DNA of 50,601 bases from Streptomyces viridiviolaceus (GCF_014650995.1 NZ_BMWA01000042.1:1-50601), one strand, 5' to 3'. Shown: positions 40,157 to 49,068, numbered from the stretch's first letter. Notes: a model not told the origin generated them from the letters alone. Translations and numbers: made by a program.

Positions 40157-41041
40157 ATGGAGCTCCGCCAGATCCGCTACTTCCTCACGCTCGCGGAAGA
40201 GTGCCACTTCGGGCGCGCGGCCGCCCGCCTGCACGTCGCCCAGCCCGCCTTGTCGCAGCAGATCAAGCAGCTGGAACGCGAGCTGGGCACCCCCCTGTTC
40301 CACCGGTCCACCCGGCACGTCGAACTCACCGAGGCGGGACGGCATCTCACCGGCTACGCCCGCACGCTGCTCGCCGAGGCCGAACGCGCACGCGTCCACA
40401 TGACGGAACTCGCCACCGGCCGCGCGGGCCGCGTCTCCGTGGGTTTCATCGGCACCGCCACCTACGAGGTCCTGCCGCGCGTCGCCCGTACCGTCCGGGC
40501 CCGGCTGCCCCACATCACCATGGACCTGCGGGGCGAGCTGCTCACTCCGCAGCTCGTCGACGGCCTGCTCGACGGCACGTACGACCTGGCGGTCCTCCGT
40601 TCCGGCGCCGCCACCGAGGGGGTGAGCATCACGCCGCTGCGCACCGAGTCCCTGGTAGCCGTGCTCCCGACCCATCATCCGCTGGCCGCCTGCCGGCGGA
40701 TCTCGCTGGCCCAGTTGGCGGGCGAGCCCTTCGTCATCCATCCCGCACAGTCGCGGTCCGCCATGTACGGCCGCGTCCTGTCCGCCTGCCGCCGGGCCGG
40801 CTTCCAGCCCTCGTCCCTGGTCGAGGTCGGCGAGACCGCCACCCTCGTCGTCCTCGTCGCCGCCGGACACGGCGTGGCACTCGTGCCGGAGTCGGTGCAG
40901 AGCCTGCGGCTCGACGGCGTCACCTACGTGCCGCTCGCCGAAACGGAGACCATCGACCTCTTCCTGGGCCGCAGGGACCACCGCACCTCGCCTGCTGTGC
41001 AGCAGGTGGCCACGGCCATCGAGGAGTCTGCACAGGCTTGA
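40157..41041 (+). CDS. LysR-family regulator (CatR/BenM-like), probable pcaFIJ activator
   Basis: A 294-residue LysR protein. The winged helix at residues 1-62 reads MELRQIRYFLTLAEECHFG and LHVAQPALSQQIKQLERELG, the form typical of CatR, CatM and BenM. The effector domain includes VGFIGTATYEVLPRVART, EGVSITPLRTESLVAVLP and VLVAAGHGVALVPES. It is transcribed away from pcaFIJ across an 83-bp gap with a palindrome. The inducer in such systems is often cis,cis-muconate or a beta-ketoadipate pathway acid. Confidence 0.9.
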   Translation: MELRQIRYFLTLAEECHFGRAAARLHVAQPALSQQIKQLERELGTPLFHRSTRHVELTEAGRHLTGYARTLLAEAERARVHMTELATGRAGRVSVGFIGTATYEVLPRVARTVRARLPHITMDLRGELLTPQLVDGLLDGTYDLAVLRSGAATEGVSITPLRTESLVAVLPTHHPLAACRRISLAQLAGEPFVIHPAQSRSAMYGRVLSACRRAGFQPSSLVEVGETATLVVLVAAGHGVALVPESVQSLRLDGVTYVPLAETETIDLFLGRRDHRTSPAVQQVATAIEESAQA

Positions 41042-41054
41042 CGGTGGGGCTGTG

Positions 41055-41078
41055 GCGTCGGCGCCCCGGAGGCGACGC
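41055..41078 (+). terminator. Hairpin between convergent LysR and lipid-kinase genes
   Basis: GCGTCG (41055-41060) and CGACGC (41073-41078) pair around a 12-base loop in the 84-bp gap between two converging genes. It is a weak but well-placed terminator candidate. Confidence 0.3.
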
Positions 41079-41125
41079 GATCGCCGCGAGCGAGCAGCGT
41101 CACGCCCGCTGCCTCGGCGTACCGG

Positions 41126-42469
41126 TCAGGCTCGGGCCTGACGTTCCGAGGTGCGCCCTGTGCGGCCCAACGCGAGGTCGACGAGTCGTCGCCAGTCCAC
41201 GGACGGCGCGGGTACCGGGACACCCGGGCGGTCACGCGGCACCTGGACCCGCAACACGCCCGGCCTTACGGTGCACACCACTGGTGTGGCCATCCGCAGC
41301 GCCTCGCCGTCCACCGCGACGGGGATCTCGTCGGCATCGGAGGTCACCTCGACCCGTTGCGCCGTCATGACCGTCAGCGCGGCGGACTGCGAGCCCCGTA
41401 CGGCCAGTTGTGCGGCCTCCGCCGCGCTCTCCACCCGGATCGCCAGTACACCCAGCTCGCCGTCGTCGAGTCTGGCCCGGCGACCGCCCCCGCCGAGTTC
41501 ATCGGGAGACACGTACGCGTTGTTGCTGACCAGCAGGGCCTGCTGGGACGAGAGGGCGGTGCCGTCGATCGACGCGTCGAGCCGTCGCCCCCCTTCACCG
41601 GCCAGCAGGTCCGGCATGAGGGCCAGGGCCGTACCCGCCTTGTCGTCGCGGTACTCGGGGCGTTGCACGACGTCGGCGTACACGCCGAAGGACACGGTGT
41701 TGACGAAGGCCCGGCCGGCGACGTCGCCGAGGTCGATCCGGAGTTCCTCGCCGTCGGTCAGCGCGTCGAGGCACCGTGCCGGGTCGGACCGGTCGAGACC
41801 GAGGTCCATCGCGAAGTGGTTGCGGGTGCCGGCCGAGATCACGAGGAACGGCAGATCGTGTTCGGCGGCGACCGCCGCGACCAGGGCCTGGGTGCCGTCG
41901 CCCCCGGCGACGCCCAGCAGGTCCGCGCCTTCGGCCACCGCCTCGCGGGCCAGTGCCGCCACGTCCGCCGGGGCCGAGGGGTCGAGCAGGAGCACCCGGG
42001 CGCCCAGCGCCTCCGCCCGGTCGACCAGCCCGAAGCGGCCGACCTTCCCGCCCCCGGACTTCGGATTCATGATGAGGAACGGCCGCCGCGGACGGGACGC
42101 GGCCACCGCTCGCCTCGACCGCTCGGGGCGTGCCTTGCGCAACGCCGCCCGGGCGCAGGCCAGCGCGGCCCCCCAGCACAGGATCAGCACCAGCGCCGTC
42201 AGCCACAGACCGTCGAAGGCGTAGAGCACCAGGACCGCGACGGGCGCGGCCACGGCGACACAGGCCCCGATCAGGCGCACCAGGCCCCGGTGTGCCAAGA
42301 ACCACCAGATGCCCGCCGCGCAGGCGACCAGCCCGAGCAGCCCGGCCGCGATGACCGCCAGCCCTCCCTCCCCCACCGTGAGCGCCAGCACGACCACGCA
42401 ACCGATCGCCGCGAGCACGGCCAGACGCGCCAACAGCCGCGCGGCCGCACCCCCGGCGGAGCCCGTCAC
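41126..42469 (-). CDS. Diacylglycerol/sphingosine-kinase-like lipid kinase with N-terminal membrane domain
   Basis: A 447-residue protein. Residues 8-105 contain about four hydrophobic helices (LLARLAVLAAIGCVVVLAL, GLAVIAAGLLGLVACAAGIW, LIGACVAVAAPVAVLVLYAF, LTALVLILCWGAALACA). The DAGK catalytic domain follows: FLIMNPKSGGGKVGRFG, LGVAGGDGTQALVAAVA with the GGDGT motif, and VISAGTRNHFAMDLGL. It probably phosphorylates a membrane lipid such as diacylglycerol. The GTG at 42469 follows AGAGGA by five bases. The frame stays open far upstream, but that part only mirrors the gene at 43135-44691. Confidence 0.87.
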   Translation of the reverse strand: MTGSAGGAAARLLARLAVLAAIGCVVVLALTVGEGGLAVIAAGLLGLVACAAGIWWFLAHRGLVRLIGACVAVAAPVAVLVLYAFDGLWLTALVLILCWGAALACARAALRKARPERSRRAVAASRPRRPFLIMNPKSGGGKVGRFGLVDRAEALGARVLLLDPSAPADVAALAREAVAEGADLLGVAGGDGTQALVAAVAAEHDLPFLVISAGTRNHFAMDLGLDRSDPARCLDALTDGEELRIDLGDVAGRAFVNTVSFGVYADVVQRPEYRDDKAGTALALMPDLLAGEGGRRLDASIDGTALSSQQALLVSNNAYVSPDELGGGGRRARLDDGELGVLAIRVESAAEAAQLAVRGSQSAALTVMTAQRVEVTSDADEIPVAVDGEALRMATPVVCTVRPGVLRVQVPRDRPGVPVPAPSVDWRRLVDLALGRTGRTSERQARA

Positions 42470-42689
42470 CCGCGTCCTCTCATGACGTGTTCCACCTCTC
42501 AGCCTGGCCCGCCACCCCAGACTGCACCCTCCCGGACCGGAGAGCACCCCGGCCGCTCCGTGTGCGCGAGCCTGCAGTCCACCCCCTGCTCGGCCACGCG
42601 TGGGAGCAATGGCGCGTTCGGACCGGTATCCGTTCCACATCCTCTGGACCGATCTCCGTGCCGACAGGACCGGCACGGCCCACACCACG

Positions 42690-43055
42690 ACGCGTACGCG
42701 GAACCCCCTGCGCGAGCGCGGGACCGTCACCCGGGACCTCGAACTCGGCGGCAAGCGGATCAAGGAGGGCGACAAGGTCGTCATGTGGTTCGCCTCCGGC
42801 AACCGCGACGAGGAGGTCTTCGGCAACCCGTACGACTTCGACGTCACCCGGCAGAACAACGACCACATCACCTTCGGCAAGGGCAGCCCCCACCTGTGCC
42901 TGGGCAACCTGCTGGCTCGCACCGAGATCCGCATCATGTTCGAGGAACTGATCCCGCGCCTGGCGGACATCAAGCTCGCCGGGGACGTCCCGCGTGTGCG
43001 CTCCAACTTCGTCAACGGCATCAAGAAGCTGCCGGTGGAGGTGACGCTCGCCTGA
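42690..43055 (+). pseudogene. C-terminal remnant of a cytochrome P450
   Basis: Only about 120 residues remain of a protein family normally near 400. They hold the end of a CYP124/CYP125-like P450: TVTRDLELGGKRIKEGDKVVMW, FASGNRDEEVFGNPYDFDVTR, the heme-binding loop FGKGSPHLCLGNLLAR with its Cys ligand, and RSNFVNGIKKLPVEV at the natural C-terminus. The I-helix, ExxR helix and substrate pocket are missing, so it cannot be active. The frame is open from 42600, but the part before about 42690 shows no P450 similarity. It lies between converging flanks, consistent with a deletion scar. Confidence 0.85.
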
Positions 43056-43134
43056 GGCGGTACCGCCGGTACGGCGCGAGCGCGGCGGTCCCGGCGCCGC
43101 CCGGACGCGGTGCCGGCCGGCCGTGGCCGCGTCG

Positions 43135-44691
43135 CTAGTTCTTCTGCAGGGTGCGGGTGACCCCGGCGATGAGGGCGGTGGTCAGCACCCAGCCGAAGGC
43201 GATCAGCAGGTAGGCCAGCCACTGGAGGCCGTCGCTGGACCAGTACCAGGCCGTGCGCTGCCCCAGACCGCCGATGGGGATCAAGAGGTCGAGCGTGTAG
43301 ACGACCGGCTGAAACGGGGCGCCTTCGCCTTGTTTGACCGGATGGGGGGAGTGCGTGCCGAAGGACAGCGTGCCCAGCAAGGTCAGCGCGAGGAGCCAGA
43401 CGCCGGCCAGCCAGGGGCGGTAGCCGTAGCCGACAGTCGCATCGAGGAGGTGACCCCACACACGCGCGGCCCGGTGAAGGGTGCGACGCCGGTGGCGCTG
43501 TTTGGCCAGGAGCACCCGGCGGGCGTCGTCGTCGTGGCCGGCCTTCCGGTACCAGCTCGCCAACTGCTCGTAGGGCTGGGGGCTGTAGCCCGGGCTGCGT
43601 CGTATCCACGCCACCCGATGGGCCACGGAGTCGCGCCGCCCCACCGCCTCCCGCCGCTCGCCCGCCTCGTCCACCTTGACGGAGCCGTAGACGAAGCCGT
43701 CCAGCTCCACCACGTCCGGCCAGCTGCGGTCGCTGTCGTGGAGGTGGGACACCTGCGCGCCCCGCAGGTCCACGGTGCCGGACGGGGTCCGGGCGAGGGT
43801 GAAGTCGAAGTCGACGGCCTGCATCAGCACGGCGACCAGTGACGGGCCGTGGCCGTCGCGCGGCCCGTTCAGGACGGCTCCTTCGAAGGTCAGGTCGTCC
43901 GAGATCCGGGCTCCCCGCAGCCGTACGGTCCCGTTCGCCGTGAACCCGTCGGAGAAGTCGAGCGTCGAGGCCACGGCGTTGTCCAGGGCGAGCACCACCC
44001 CGCGCCGGCCGGGGTGTTCCAGTAGTGCGCCCCGCATGTGCAGTCCGCCCGGCAGCTGTGCTCCCATGAGACGGACTTCGCCGCGCGCGACGAAACCGTC
44101 CTGGCAGTAGACGCCGCCCTCCGCGACCAGTCCGCCGGCGGACACCGCCCATTCCCCGGGTGCGGTGACTTCGGCGCCGTTGAGGTTCACCGCGCCGCTC
44201 ACCCGGGCGTTGATGAGCGACAAGGCGGTGACCCTGCGGTGGAGGGGCGAGACAGCGCCGCTCTCCAGGCGAGAGCGGCGCAGGTCGAGTCGTCCCTCGA
44301 CACGGGTCATTCCGGCTTCCACGCCCGGCGCTCGGCTGCCCGTGATGGCGATCGACTGGGCCGACGCTCCGGAGAGGTCCACGCCCTCCTCGAACCAGCA
44401 GTCCTCGAGCCGTAGGTCGTGAGCGATCTGCGCGCCGGCCAGGTTCAGGCGTCCCGATATCCGCGCCCCGGCGAGCCTCAGGCACGCGACGGCGCCCGGC
44501 TGCGCGGCGTTCGCGCCCAGGAGGAGCGCAGCGATCACGACGGCCCGAACCGTCCGTCCGGGGCCCCACTGCCCACCTCCGGCGACACGGTCGTCCTCGG
44601 GCACACCCGTGCGCAGGTCCACGCGGCGTCCCTCCGGGAACGCGTCCCACAGCGCACGCTCCGGTGAAGTCAACTCGTCGTATGAGAGCAC
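43135..44691 (-). CDS. Membrane protein with pentapeptide/beta-helix-like repeats
   Basis: A 518-residue protein. Residues about 65-330 contain many A/S-x-I/L-x-G-like units that build a right-handed beta helix, for example LRLAGARISGRLNLAGAQI, VTALSLINARVSGAVNLNGA and TVRLRGARISDDLTFEGAVL. The C-terminus has membrane helices (YRPWLAGVWLLALTLLGTLSF, LQWLAYLLIAFGWVLTTALIAGV). Streptomyces homologues are often labelled membrane-associated oxidoreductase, but no cofactor motif is visible, so I do not support an enzymatic name. The GTG at 44691 is the first good start. It is monocistronic, with the terminator-like stem at 44752-44782 upstream. Confidence 0.82.
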   Translation of the reverse strand: MLSYDELTSPERALWDAFPEGRRVDLRTGVPEDDRVAGGGQWGPGRTVRAVVIAALLLGANAAQPGAVACLRLAGARISGRLNLAGAQIAHDLRLEDCWFEEGVDLSGASAQSIAITGSRAPGVEAGMTRVEGRLDLRRSRLESGAVSPLHRRVTALSLINARVSGAVNLNGAEVTAPGEWAVSAGGLVAEGGVYCQDGFVARGEVRLMGAQLPGGLHMRGALLEHPGRRGVVLALDNAVASTLDFSDGFTANGTVRLRGARISDDLTFEGAVLNGPRDGHGPSLVAVLMQAVDFDFTLARTPSGTVDLRGAQVSHLHDSDRSWPDVVELDGFVYGSVKVDEAGERREAVGRRDSVAHRVAWIRRSPGYSPQPYEQLASWYRKAGHDDDARRVLLAKQRHRRRTLHRAARVWGHLLDATVGYGYRPWLAGVWLLALTLLGTLSFGTHSPHPVKQGEGAPFQPVVYTLDLLIPIGGLGQRTAWYWSSDGLQWLAYLLIAFGWVLTTALIAGVTRTLQKN

Positions 44692-44751
44692 CCGTGCAGA
44701 CTAGTGATCTGCCCTCGCCCTGCCCCACGCGCGCCGATGCCTGCCAGGGAC

Positions 44752-44782
44752 CGGCAGGGCCCGGTTGAGTCGGGCCCTGCCG
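44752..44782. terminator. Strong 12-bp hairpin
   Basis: CGGCAGGGCCCG (44752-44763) pairs perfectly with CGGGCCCTGCCG (44771-44782) around a seven-base loop. It separates the beta-helix membrane protein gene from the remnant and MarR gene to the right, so it may end leftward transcription from the MarR gene. Confidence 0.6.
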
Positions 44783-44914
44783 CCGCTGACACGTCCGTTC
44801 AGTCGTTCAGCCCGCAGCACCGGCGGGTGCAGGCTCGGTACAAGAGGCGTCTGCCCTCGCCGAAGCGAGACCGGCGGCGCCGGCCTCGACGGCCGGGTCG
44901 GGGATGATCCGGGC

Positions 44915-45082
44915 CACCTCGTGCTCGGCTCGGCCGGCGCCCCGGTCCGCGAGGGCGACGACACCGTCGCCGCGGTGTGCGTCGTCGCCCCTGTCTTCCG
45001 GATGCCCGGCTCGCCGGGCGTCGCCCACGGCGCCCAGGCGGTGGCCACCGCTGCCGTATCGCCCGCCTCCTCACGGGCCGGC
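44915..45082 (+). pseudogene. Possible C-terminal remnant of an IclR-type regulator
   Basis: One plus-strand frame reads LGSAGAPVREGDDTVAAVCVV then APVFRM and, near its end, a short Ala-rich helix. This resembles the end of the IclR effector domain, where APVRD-GxVVAALSV-GP is the usual run. No start, DNA-binding domain or remaining effector part is nearby in any frame. The resemblance is short and in GC-rich DNA where chance frames are common, so I hold it weakly. If not a remnant, the region 44783-45105 carries no gene. Confidence 0.3.
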
Positions 45083-45105
45083 CCGTACTCCTCAGCGGCG
45101 CCGCA

Positions 45106-45561
45106 TCACAACAGCCGGCGCCAGGTGTGGTCCAGCGCCGCGCGCAGCTCGGCGGTCCGGTCGGCGCCGAGCCCGTCGGTCATGCGCTGCTCCAGCTCCC
45201 GTACCGGCTGCTCGTACTCGGCCAGAAGCCGGCGCCCGGACTCGGTCAGCCCGATCAGCAGCTCGCGCCGGTTCGCGGGGTTGGGGCGCCGGTCGACATG
45301 GCCCCGGGCTTCGAGGGTGCGCACCATGTCGGCCATGGACTGGGCGGCGACGAAGGAGTCCCGGGCGAGCTGGGCGGCGGTGAGGCCGTCGTGCCGTTCC
45401 AGCACGGTCAGCGCGGTGTACTGCAGGGCGGTCACGCCCGCCGGCTTGAGCACCTGCTCAAGTCGCGCCCGTACCACCTGCTCGGTGCGCTTGACCAGGT
45501 AGAGCAGTGAAGGAGCTGTCCGAGCCTGCTGGTCGGCCGGCTGTGCAACGGCGTCGGTCAC
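45106..45561 (-). CDS. couR: MarR-family repressor, CouR-like
   Basis: A 151-residue MarR protein. The winged helix runs through LEQVLKPAGVTALQYTALTVL, LTAAQLARDSFVAAQSMADMVRTLEARG and the wing VDRRPNPANRRELLIGLTESGRRLL. The GTG at 45561 follows GGGGAGGGG; an in-frame extension to 45636 lacks such support. It is divergent from a four-gene operon of the same composition as the Rhodococcus jostii p-hydroxycinnamate genes, whose MarR repressor CouR releases DNA on binding the hydroxycinnamoyl-CoA thioester. The gap contains a long inverted repeat. The symbol rests on context. Confidence 0.82.
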   Translation of the reverse strand: MTDAVAQPADQQARTAPSLLYLVKRTEQVVRARLEQVLKPAGVTALQYTALTVLERHDGLTAAQLARDSFVAAQSMADMVRTLEARGHVDRRPNPANRRELLIGLTESGRRLLAEYEQPVRELEQRMTDGLGADRTAELRAALDHTWRRLL

Positions 45562-45633
45562 GGCGCCCCTCCCCTGTGGCTGTGCCGATGGGCGCACCAT
45601 CCCGGTGGCCCGGTGAGAAAGTCCACCGTACCC

Positions 45634-45694
45634 CATTGACAGGTTTCCTGCCGATCACGAGACTGAGCCCTCATAGCCAGGAATCCTGTCAATG
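45634..45694. promoter_or_regulatory. Operator pair and promoter between couR-like and couN-like genes
   Basis: CATTGACAGGTTTCCTG (45634-45650) and CAGGAATCCTGTCAATG (45678-45694) are inverted copies with one mismatch in 17. Each copy contains its own small dyad, CAGG-N3-CCTG. The left copy includes TTGACA (45636-45641), which with GAGACT (45659-45664) at 17-bp spacing makes a good rightward promoter. A MarR dimer on the left copy would therefore cover the -35 box. Confidence 0.75.
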
Positions 45695-45707
45695 AGAGGT
45701 GGTTCCC

Positions 45708-46622
45708 ATGGACCTTTCGGGGAAGGTGGCCGTGGTCACGGGCAGTGGCCGGGGGCTCGGTCTCGCCTACGCCCGCGCGCTCGGTGCGGCCGGGGCGTCG
45801 GTCGTGGTCAACGACGTGGACGAGCGGGCTGTCGAGGCCGCGGTCAGGAACGTGGAAGCGGCGGGCGGCAAGGCGTTCGGGGTGACAGCCGCAGTCGGTA
45901 CCACCGAGGCTGCCGAGGCGCTGGTCTCCGCGGCGGTGGAGCACTTCGGCCGGCTCGACGTCCTGGTGACCAACGCCGGCATCCTGCGCGACAAGGTGCT
46001 GTGGAAGATGACGGACGACGACTTCGACGACGTCGTCCGCGTCCATCTGCGCGGCACCTTCACCTGCGCCCGGGCCGCCGCGGTCCGCATGCGCGAGCAG
46101 GGCGAGGGCGGCCGGATCGTCCTGATCGGTTCACCGGCCGGGCAGCGCGGCAACTTCGGGCAGACCAACTACGCGGCGGCCAAGGCCGGCATCGCCGCCA
46201 TGGCCCGCACCTGGGCGATGGAGCTGGCTCGGGCCGGCATCACGGTGAACGCCGTGGTCCCGGTGGCCGCCACCGAGATGACCAAGACCATCCCGGCCTT
46301 CGCGCCCGCCATCGAGGAGTCCGAGCGCACCGGCGCTCCCCTGCCGGAGTGGATGCGCAAGGACGAGGGGCTGGGCACCGTCGAGGACGTCACCGGCCTG
46401 ATCGTCTTCCTCGCCTCCGACGCCTCGGCCGGCGTCACCGGACAGGCCATCGGCCTCGGCGGTGACCGCCTGGCCCTGTGGTCCCACCCCAAGGAGAAGG
46501 CGACCGCGTTCCGCGACGGCGGCTGGAGCGCCGACGCGATCGCCGAAGCCTGGGCCGGCGGCGTCGGGTCCGACCCCGAGACGTACGGCATCCCCGCCCC
46601 CAAGCCGCCGACGGACAAGTGA
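45708..46622 (+). CDS. couN: SDR dehydrogenase, CouN-like
   Basis: A 304-residue SDR, longer at the C-terminus than usual. The cofactor motif is TGSGRGLG (11-18), with TNAG at 88-91 and catalytic Ser142, Tyr155 and Lys159 in NYAAAK. After the core it has a 40-residue tail (WSHPKEKATAFRDGGWSADAI) often seen in acyl-CoA-linked SDRs. In the p-hydroxycinnamate pathway this step oxidises the beta-hydroxyacyl-CoA. The ATG at 45708 follows AGGTGG and is preferred to the GTG at 45699. First gene of the operon. Confidence 0.82.
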   Translation: MDLSGKVAVVTGSGRGLGLAYARALGAAGASVVVNDVDERAVEAAVRNVEAAGGKAFGVTAAVGTTEAAEALVSAAVEHFGRLDVLVTNAGILRDKVLWKMTDDDFDDVVRVHLRGTFTCARAAAVRMREQGEGGRIVLIGSPAGQRGNFGQTNYAAAKAGIAAMARTWAMELARAGITVNAVVPVAATEMTKTIPAFAPAIEESERTGAPLPEWMRKDEGLGTVEDVTGLIVFLASDASAGVTGQAIGLGGDRLALWSHPKEKATAFRDGGWSADAIAEAWAGGVGSDPETYGIPAPKPPTDK

Positions 46623-46623
46623 C

Positions 46624-47520
46624 ATGAGCGCCCGCACGAACGCCCTCATGGACACGGGCCGGCTCACCGCGATCGACGTGCACACGCACGCCGAGGTCTC
46701 CCGCGCCGGCCATCCCTCGCTCAGCCCGGAGCTGATGGCCGCCTCGGAGAAGTACTTCGCCGCGCACGGTCACCGTCAGCCCACGATCGAGGAGACGGCC
46801 GAGTACTACCGGCAGCGGAACATGGCGGCCGTCGTCTTCACCGTCGACGCCGAGCACGCGCTCGGCCACCCGCCCATCCCCAACGAGGAGGTCGCCGAGG
46901 ACTGCGCGGCCCACGCCGACGTCCTCGTCCCGTTCGCCTCCCTCGACCCCTGGCGGGGGCGGGCGGCCGTGCGCCAGGTGCGGCGGCTGGTCGAGGAGTA
47001 CGGCGTACGGGGCTTCAAGTTCCACCCGAGCCTGCAGGGCTTCTCGCCCGACGACCGCATGGCCTACCCGCTGTACGAGGCCATCCAGGAACTGGGGGTT
47101 CCGGCCCTGTTCCACACCGGGCAGACCGGCATCGGCGCCGGTGTCCCCGGCGGGGGCGGCATCCGTCTGAAGTACTCGAACCCGATGCTGATCGACGACG
47201 TCGCCGTCGACTTCCCCCACCTGCCGATCATCCTCGCCCACCCCTCCTTCCCGTGGCAGGACGAGGCCCTGGCGGTGGCCACCCACAAGCCGAACGTGTA
47301 CATCGACCTGTCCGGCTGGTCACCGAAGTACTTCCCGCCGCAGCTCGTCCGCTACGCCAACACGCTGCTGAGGGACAAGGTGCTCTTCGGCTCCGACTAC
47401 CCGGTCATCACCCCCGACCGGTGGCTGGCCGACTTCGGCGAGCTCGACATCAAGCCCGAGGTCAGACCCCGCATCCTCAAGGACAACGCACTGCGGCTGC
47501 TCGGCCTGGACAAGAGCTGA
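46624..47520 (+). CDS. couO: Amidohydrolase-fold beta-ketoacyl-CoA hydrolase, CouO-like
   Basis: A 298-residue amidohydrolase superfamily protein. Metal ligands are His20 and His22 in AIDVHTHAE, His164 in ALFHTGQTG, His206 in IILAHPSFPW and Asp258 in VLFGSDYP. By operon composition it matches CouO of R. jostii RHA1, which hydrolyses 4-hydroxyphenyl-beta-ketoacyl-CoA to 4-hydroxybenzoate and acetyl-CoA, replacing a thiolase. A decarboxylase role, as in its distant relative at 26938, is the main alternative. The start is one base after the SDR stop, so translation is coupled. Confidence 0.8.
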   Translation: MSARTNALMDTGRLTAIDVHTHAEVSRAGHPSLSPELMAASEKYFAAHGHRQPTIEETAEYYRQRNMAAVVFTVDAEHALGHPPIPNEEVAEDCAAHADVLVPFASLDPWRGRAAVRQVRRLVEEYGVRGFKFHPSLQGFSPDDRMAYPLYEAIQELGVPALFHTGQTGIGAGVPGGGGIRLKYSNPMLIDDVAVDFPHLPIILAHPSFPWQDEALAVATHKPNVYIDLSGWSPKYFPPQLVRYANTLLRDKVLFGSDYPVITPDRWLADFGELDIKPEVRPRILKDNALRLLGLDKS

Positions 47521-47572
47521 CGCGCCCTTCCCCGTACCGGCCCCTTCCGAACCCGAAAGGCAGGGCATTCGT

Positions 47573-49057
47573 ATGCGCAACCACGGCATCGGGTCCTGGA
47601 CCGCGCGACGCGCCCGCAGGACACCGGACCGACCCGCCGTCGTGTACGGGCACGTCCAGCTCACCTACGGCCAACTGCACGACCGCACCACCCGCCTGGC
47701 ACACCACCTGCGCGGGCTCGGCGTGCGTCCCGGCGACCGTGTCGCCTACCTCGGCCCCAACCACCCCTCCTTCCTGGAGACCCTGTTCGCCGCCGGTCAT
47801 CTCGGGGCCGTCTTCGTACCGCTGAACACCCGCCTCGCCGAGCCCGAACTGCGGCACTGTCTCGCGGACTCCGGCGCGAGTGTCCTGGTGCACACGGCGG
47901 CGTTCGAGGCGTTCGCCGGCTCCTGCGACGTCCCGCGCCGGGTCGCGGCCGGAGCCGCCCTGGACGAGCGGCTCGCCGCTCTGCCGGCGACGCCCCTCGA
48001 CGTGCCCGTCACCCATGCCGACATCGCGATCATCATGTACACCTCGGGCACGACCGGCCGCGCCAAGGGCGCCGTCCTCACCCACGGCAACCTGATCTGG
48101 AACAGCGTCAACACCCTGGTCGACGGGGAGTTCTCCGCCGGGGACGTCACCCTGCTGTCCGCGCCGCTGTTCCACACGGCCGCCCTGAACATGACGTGCC
48201 TGCCCACCGTCCTCAAGGGCGGCACCCTCGTCCTGGAGGACTCCTTCTCCCCCACCCGCACCCTCGACCTGATCGAACGACTCCGCGTCACGGTGATGTT
48301 CGGCGTGCCGGCCATGTTCCAGCAGGTGGCCGCGGCAGCCGGATTCGCCGACGCCGACCTGTCATCGGTGCGCATGCTGCTGTGCGGAGGCGCCCCCGTC
48401 CCCGAGGCGCTGATCCGCACCTACCAGGAACGCGGGATCGGCTTCCTCCAGGGCTACGGCATGACCGAGGCGTCCCCCGGTGTCTGCCTGCTCGACGCCG
48501 ACCACGCCCTCGGCAAACCGGGCAGCGCGGGACTGCCGCACTTCTTCACCGACATCCGCATCGTCGACCCGGCCGGCGACGACGCCGCACGCGGCGAACT
48601 GCTCGTGGAGGGCCCCAACGTCATGCGGGGCTACTGGAACCTGCCCGAGGAGACCGCCACGGCCCTCCAGGACGGCTGGTTCCGCACCGGGGACATCGCC
48701 GCCGCGGACGAGGACGGATACGTCACCATCGTCGACCGCGCCAAAGACATGATCATCTCGGGTGGGGAGAACATCTATCCGGCCGAGGTCGAGAAGGCCC
48801 TCCACGAGCATCCTGCCGTCGACGACTGCGCCGTGATCGGCATCCCGGACGAGAAGTGGGGGGAGGTGCCCCGCGCCGTCGTCGTCCTCGCCCCCGGCGC
48901 GGAGGCGACCGCCGAGGACATCCTCGTCTTCCTCGACGGCCGCCTGGCCCGCTACAAGATCCCCAAGTCACTCGTCTTCACCGACGCCCTGCCCCGCAGC
49001 GGCGCGGGAAAGCTGCTCAAGCCCCACATACGCCGGACCTACGGCACCACCTCCTGA
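47573..49057 (+). CDS. couL: Acyl-CoA synthetase (AMP-forming), CouL-like 4-hydroxycinnamate CoA ligase
   Basis: A 494-residue ANL-superfamily ligase. The P-loop is YTSGTTGRAKG (156-166), followed by LQGYGMTEASP, FRTGDIAAADEDGYV with the adenylate-binding Asp, IISGGENIYPAEVE and the C-terminal catalytic Lys480 in SGAGKLLKPH. It activates a carboxylic acid with ATP and CoA. The operon context suggests p-hydroxycinnamates such as p-coumarate or ferulate; other aryl or alkyl acids remain possible. A 52-base gap separates it from the amidohydrolase, with GAAAGGCAGGG before the ATG. Confidence 0.88.
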   Translation: MRNHGIGSWTARRARRTPDRPAVVYGHVQLTYGQLHDRTTRLAHHLRGLGVRPGDRVAYLGPNHPSFLETLFAAGHLGAVFVPLNTRLAEPELRHCLADSGASVLVHTAAFEAFAGSCDVPRRVAAGAALDERLAALPATPLDVPVTHADIAIIMYTSGTTGRAKGAVLTHGNLIWNSVNTLVDGEFSAGDVTLLSAPLFHTAALNMTCLPTVLKGGTLVLEDSFSPTRTLDLIERLRVTVMFGVPAMFQQVAAAAGFADADLSSVRMLLCGGAPVPEALIRTYQERGIGFLQGYGMTEASPGVCLLDADHALGKPGSAGLPHFFTDIRIVDPAGDDAARGELLVEGPNVMRGYWNLPEETATALQDGWFRTGDIAAADEDGYVTIVDRAKDMIISGGENIYPAEVEKALHEHPAVDDCAVIGIPDEKWGEVPRAVVVLAPGAEATAEDILVFLDGRLARYKIPKSLVFTDALPRSGAGKLLKPHIRRTYGTTS

Positions 49058-49068
49058 AAGGCACCGCC

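Noticed and set aside
41126..44728. 1200-codon open frame on the minus strand
   Set aside because: Only the last 447 codons are the lipid kinase. The upstream part is an Arg/Gly/Pro-rich shadow of the membrane protein at 43135-44691.
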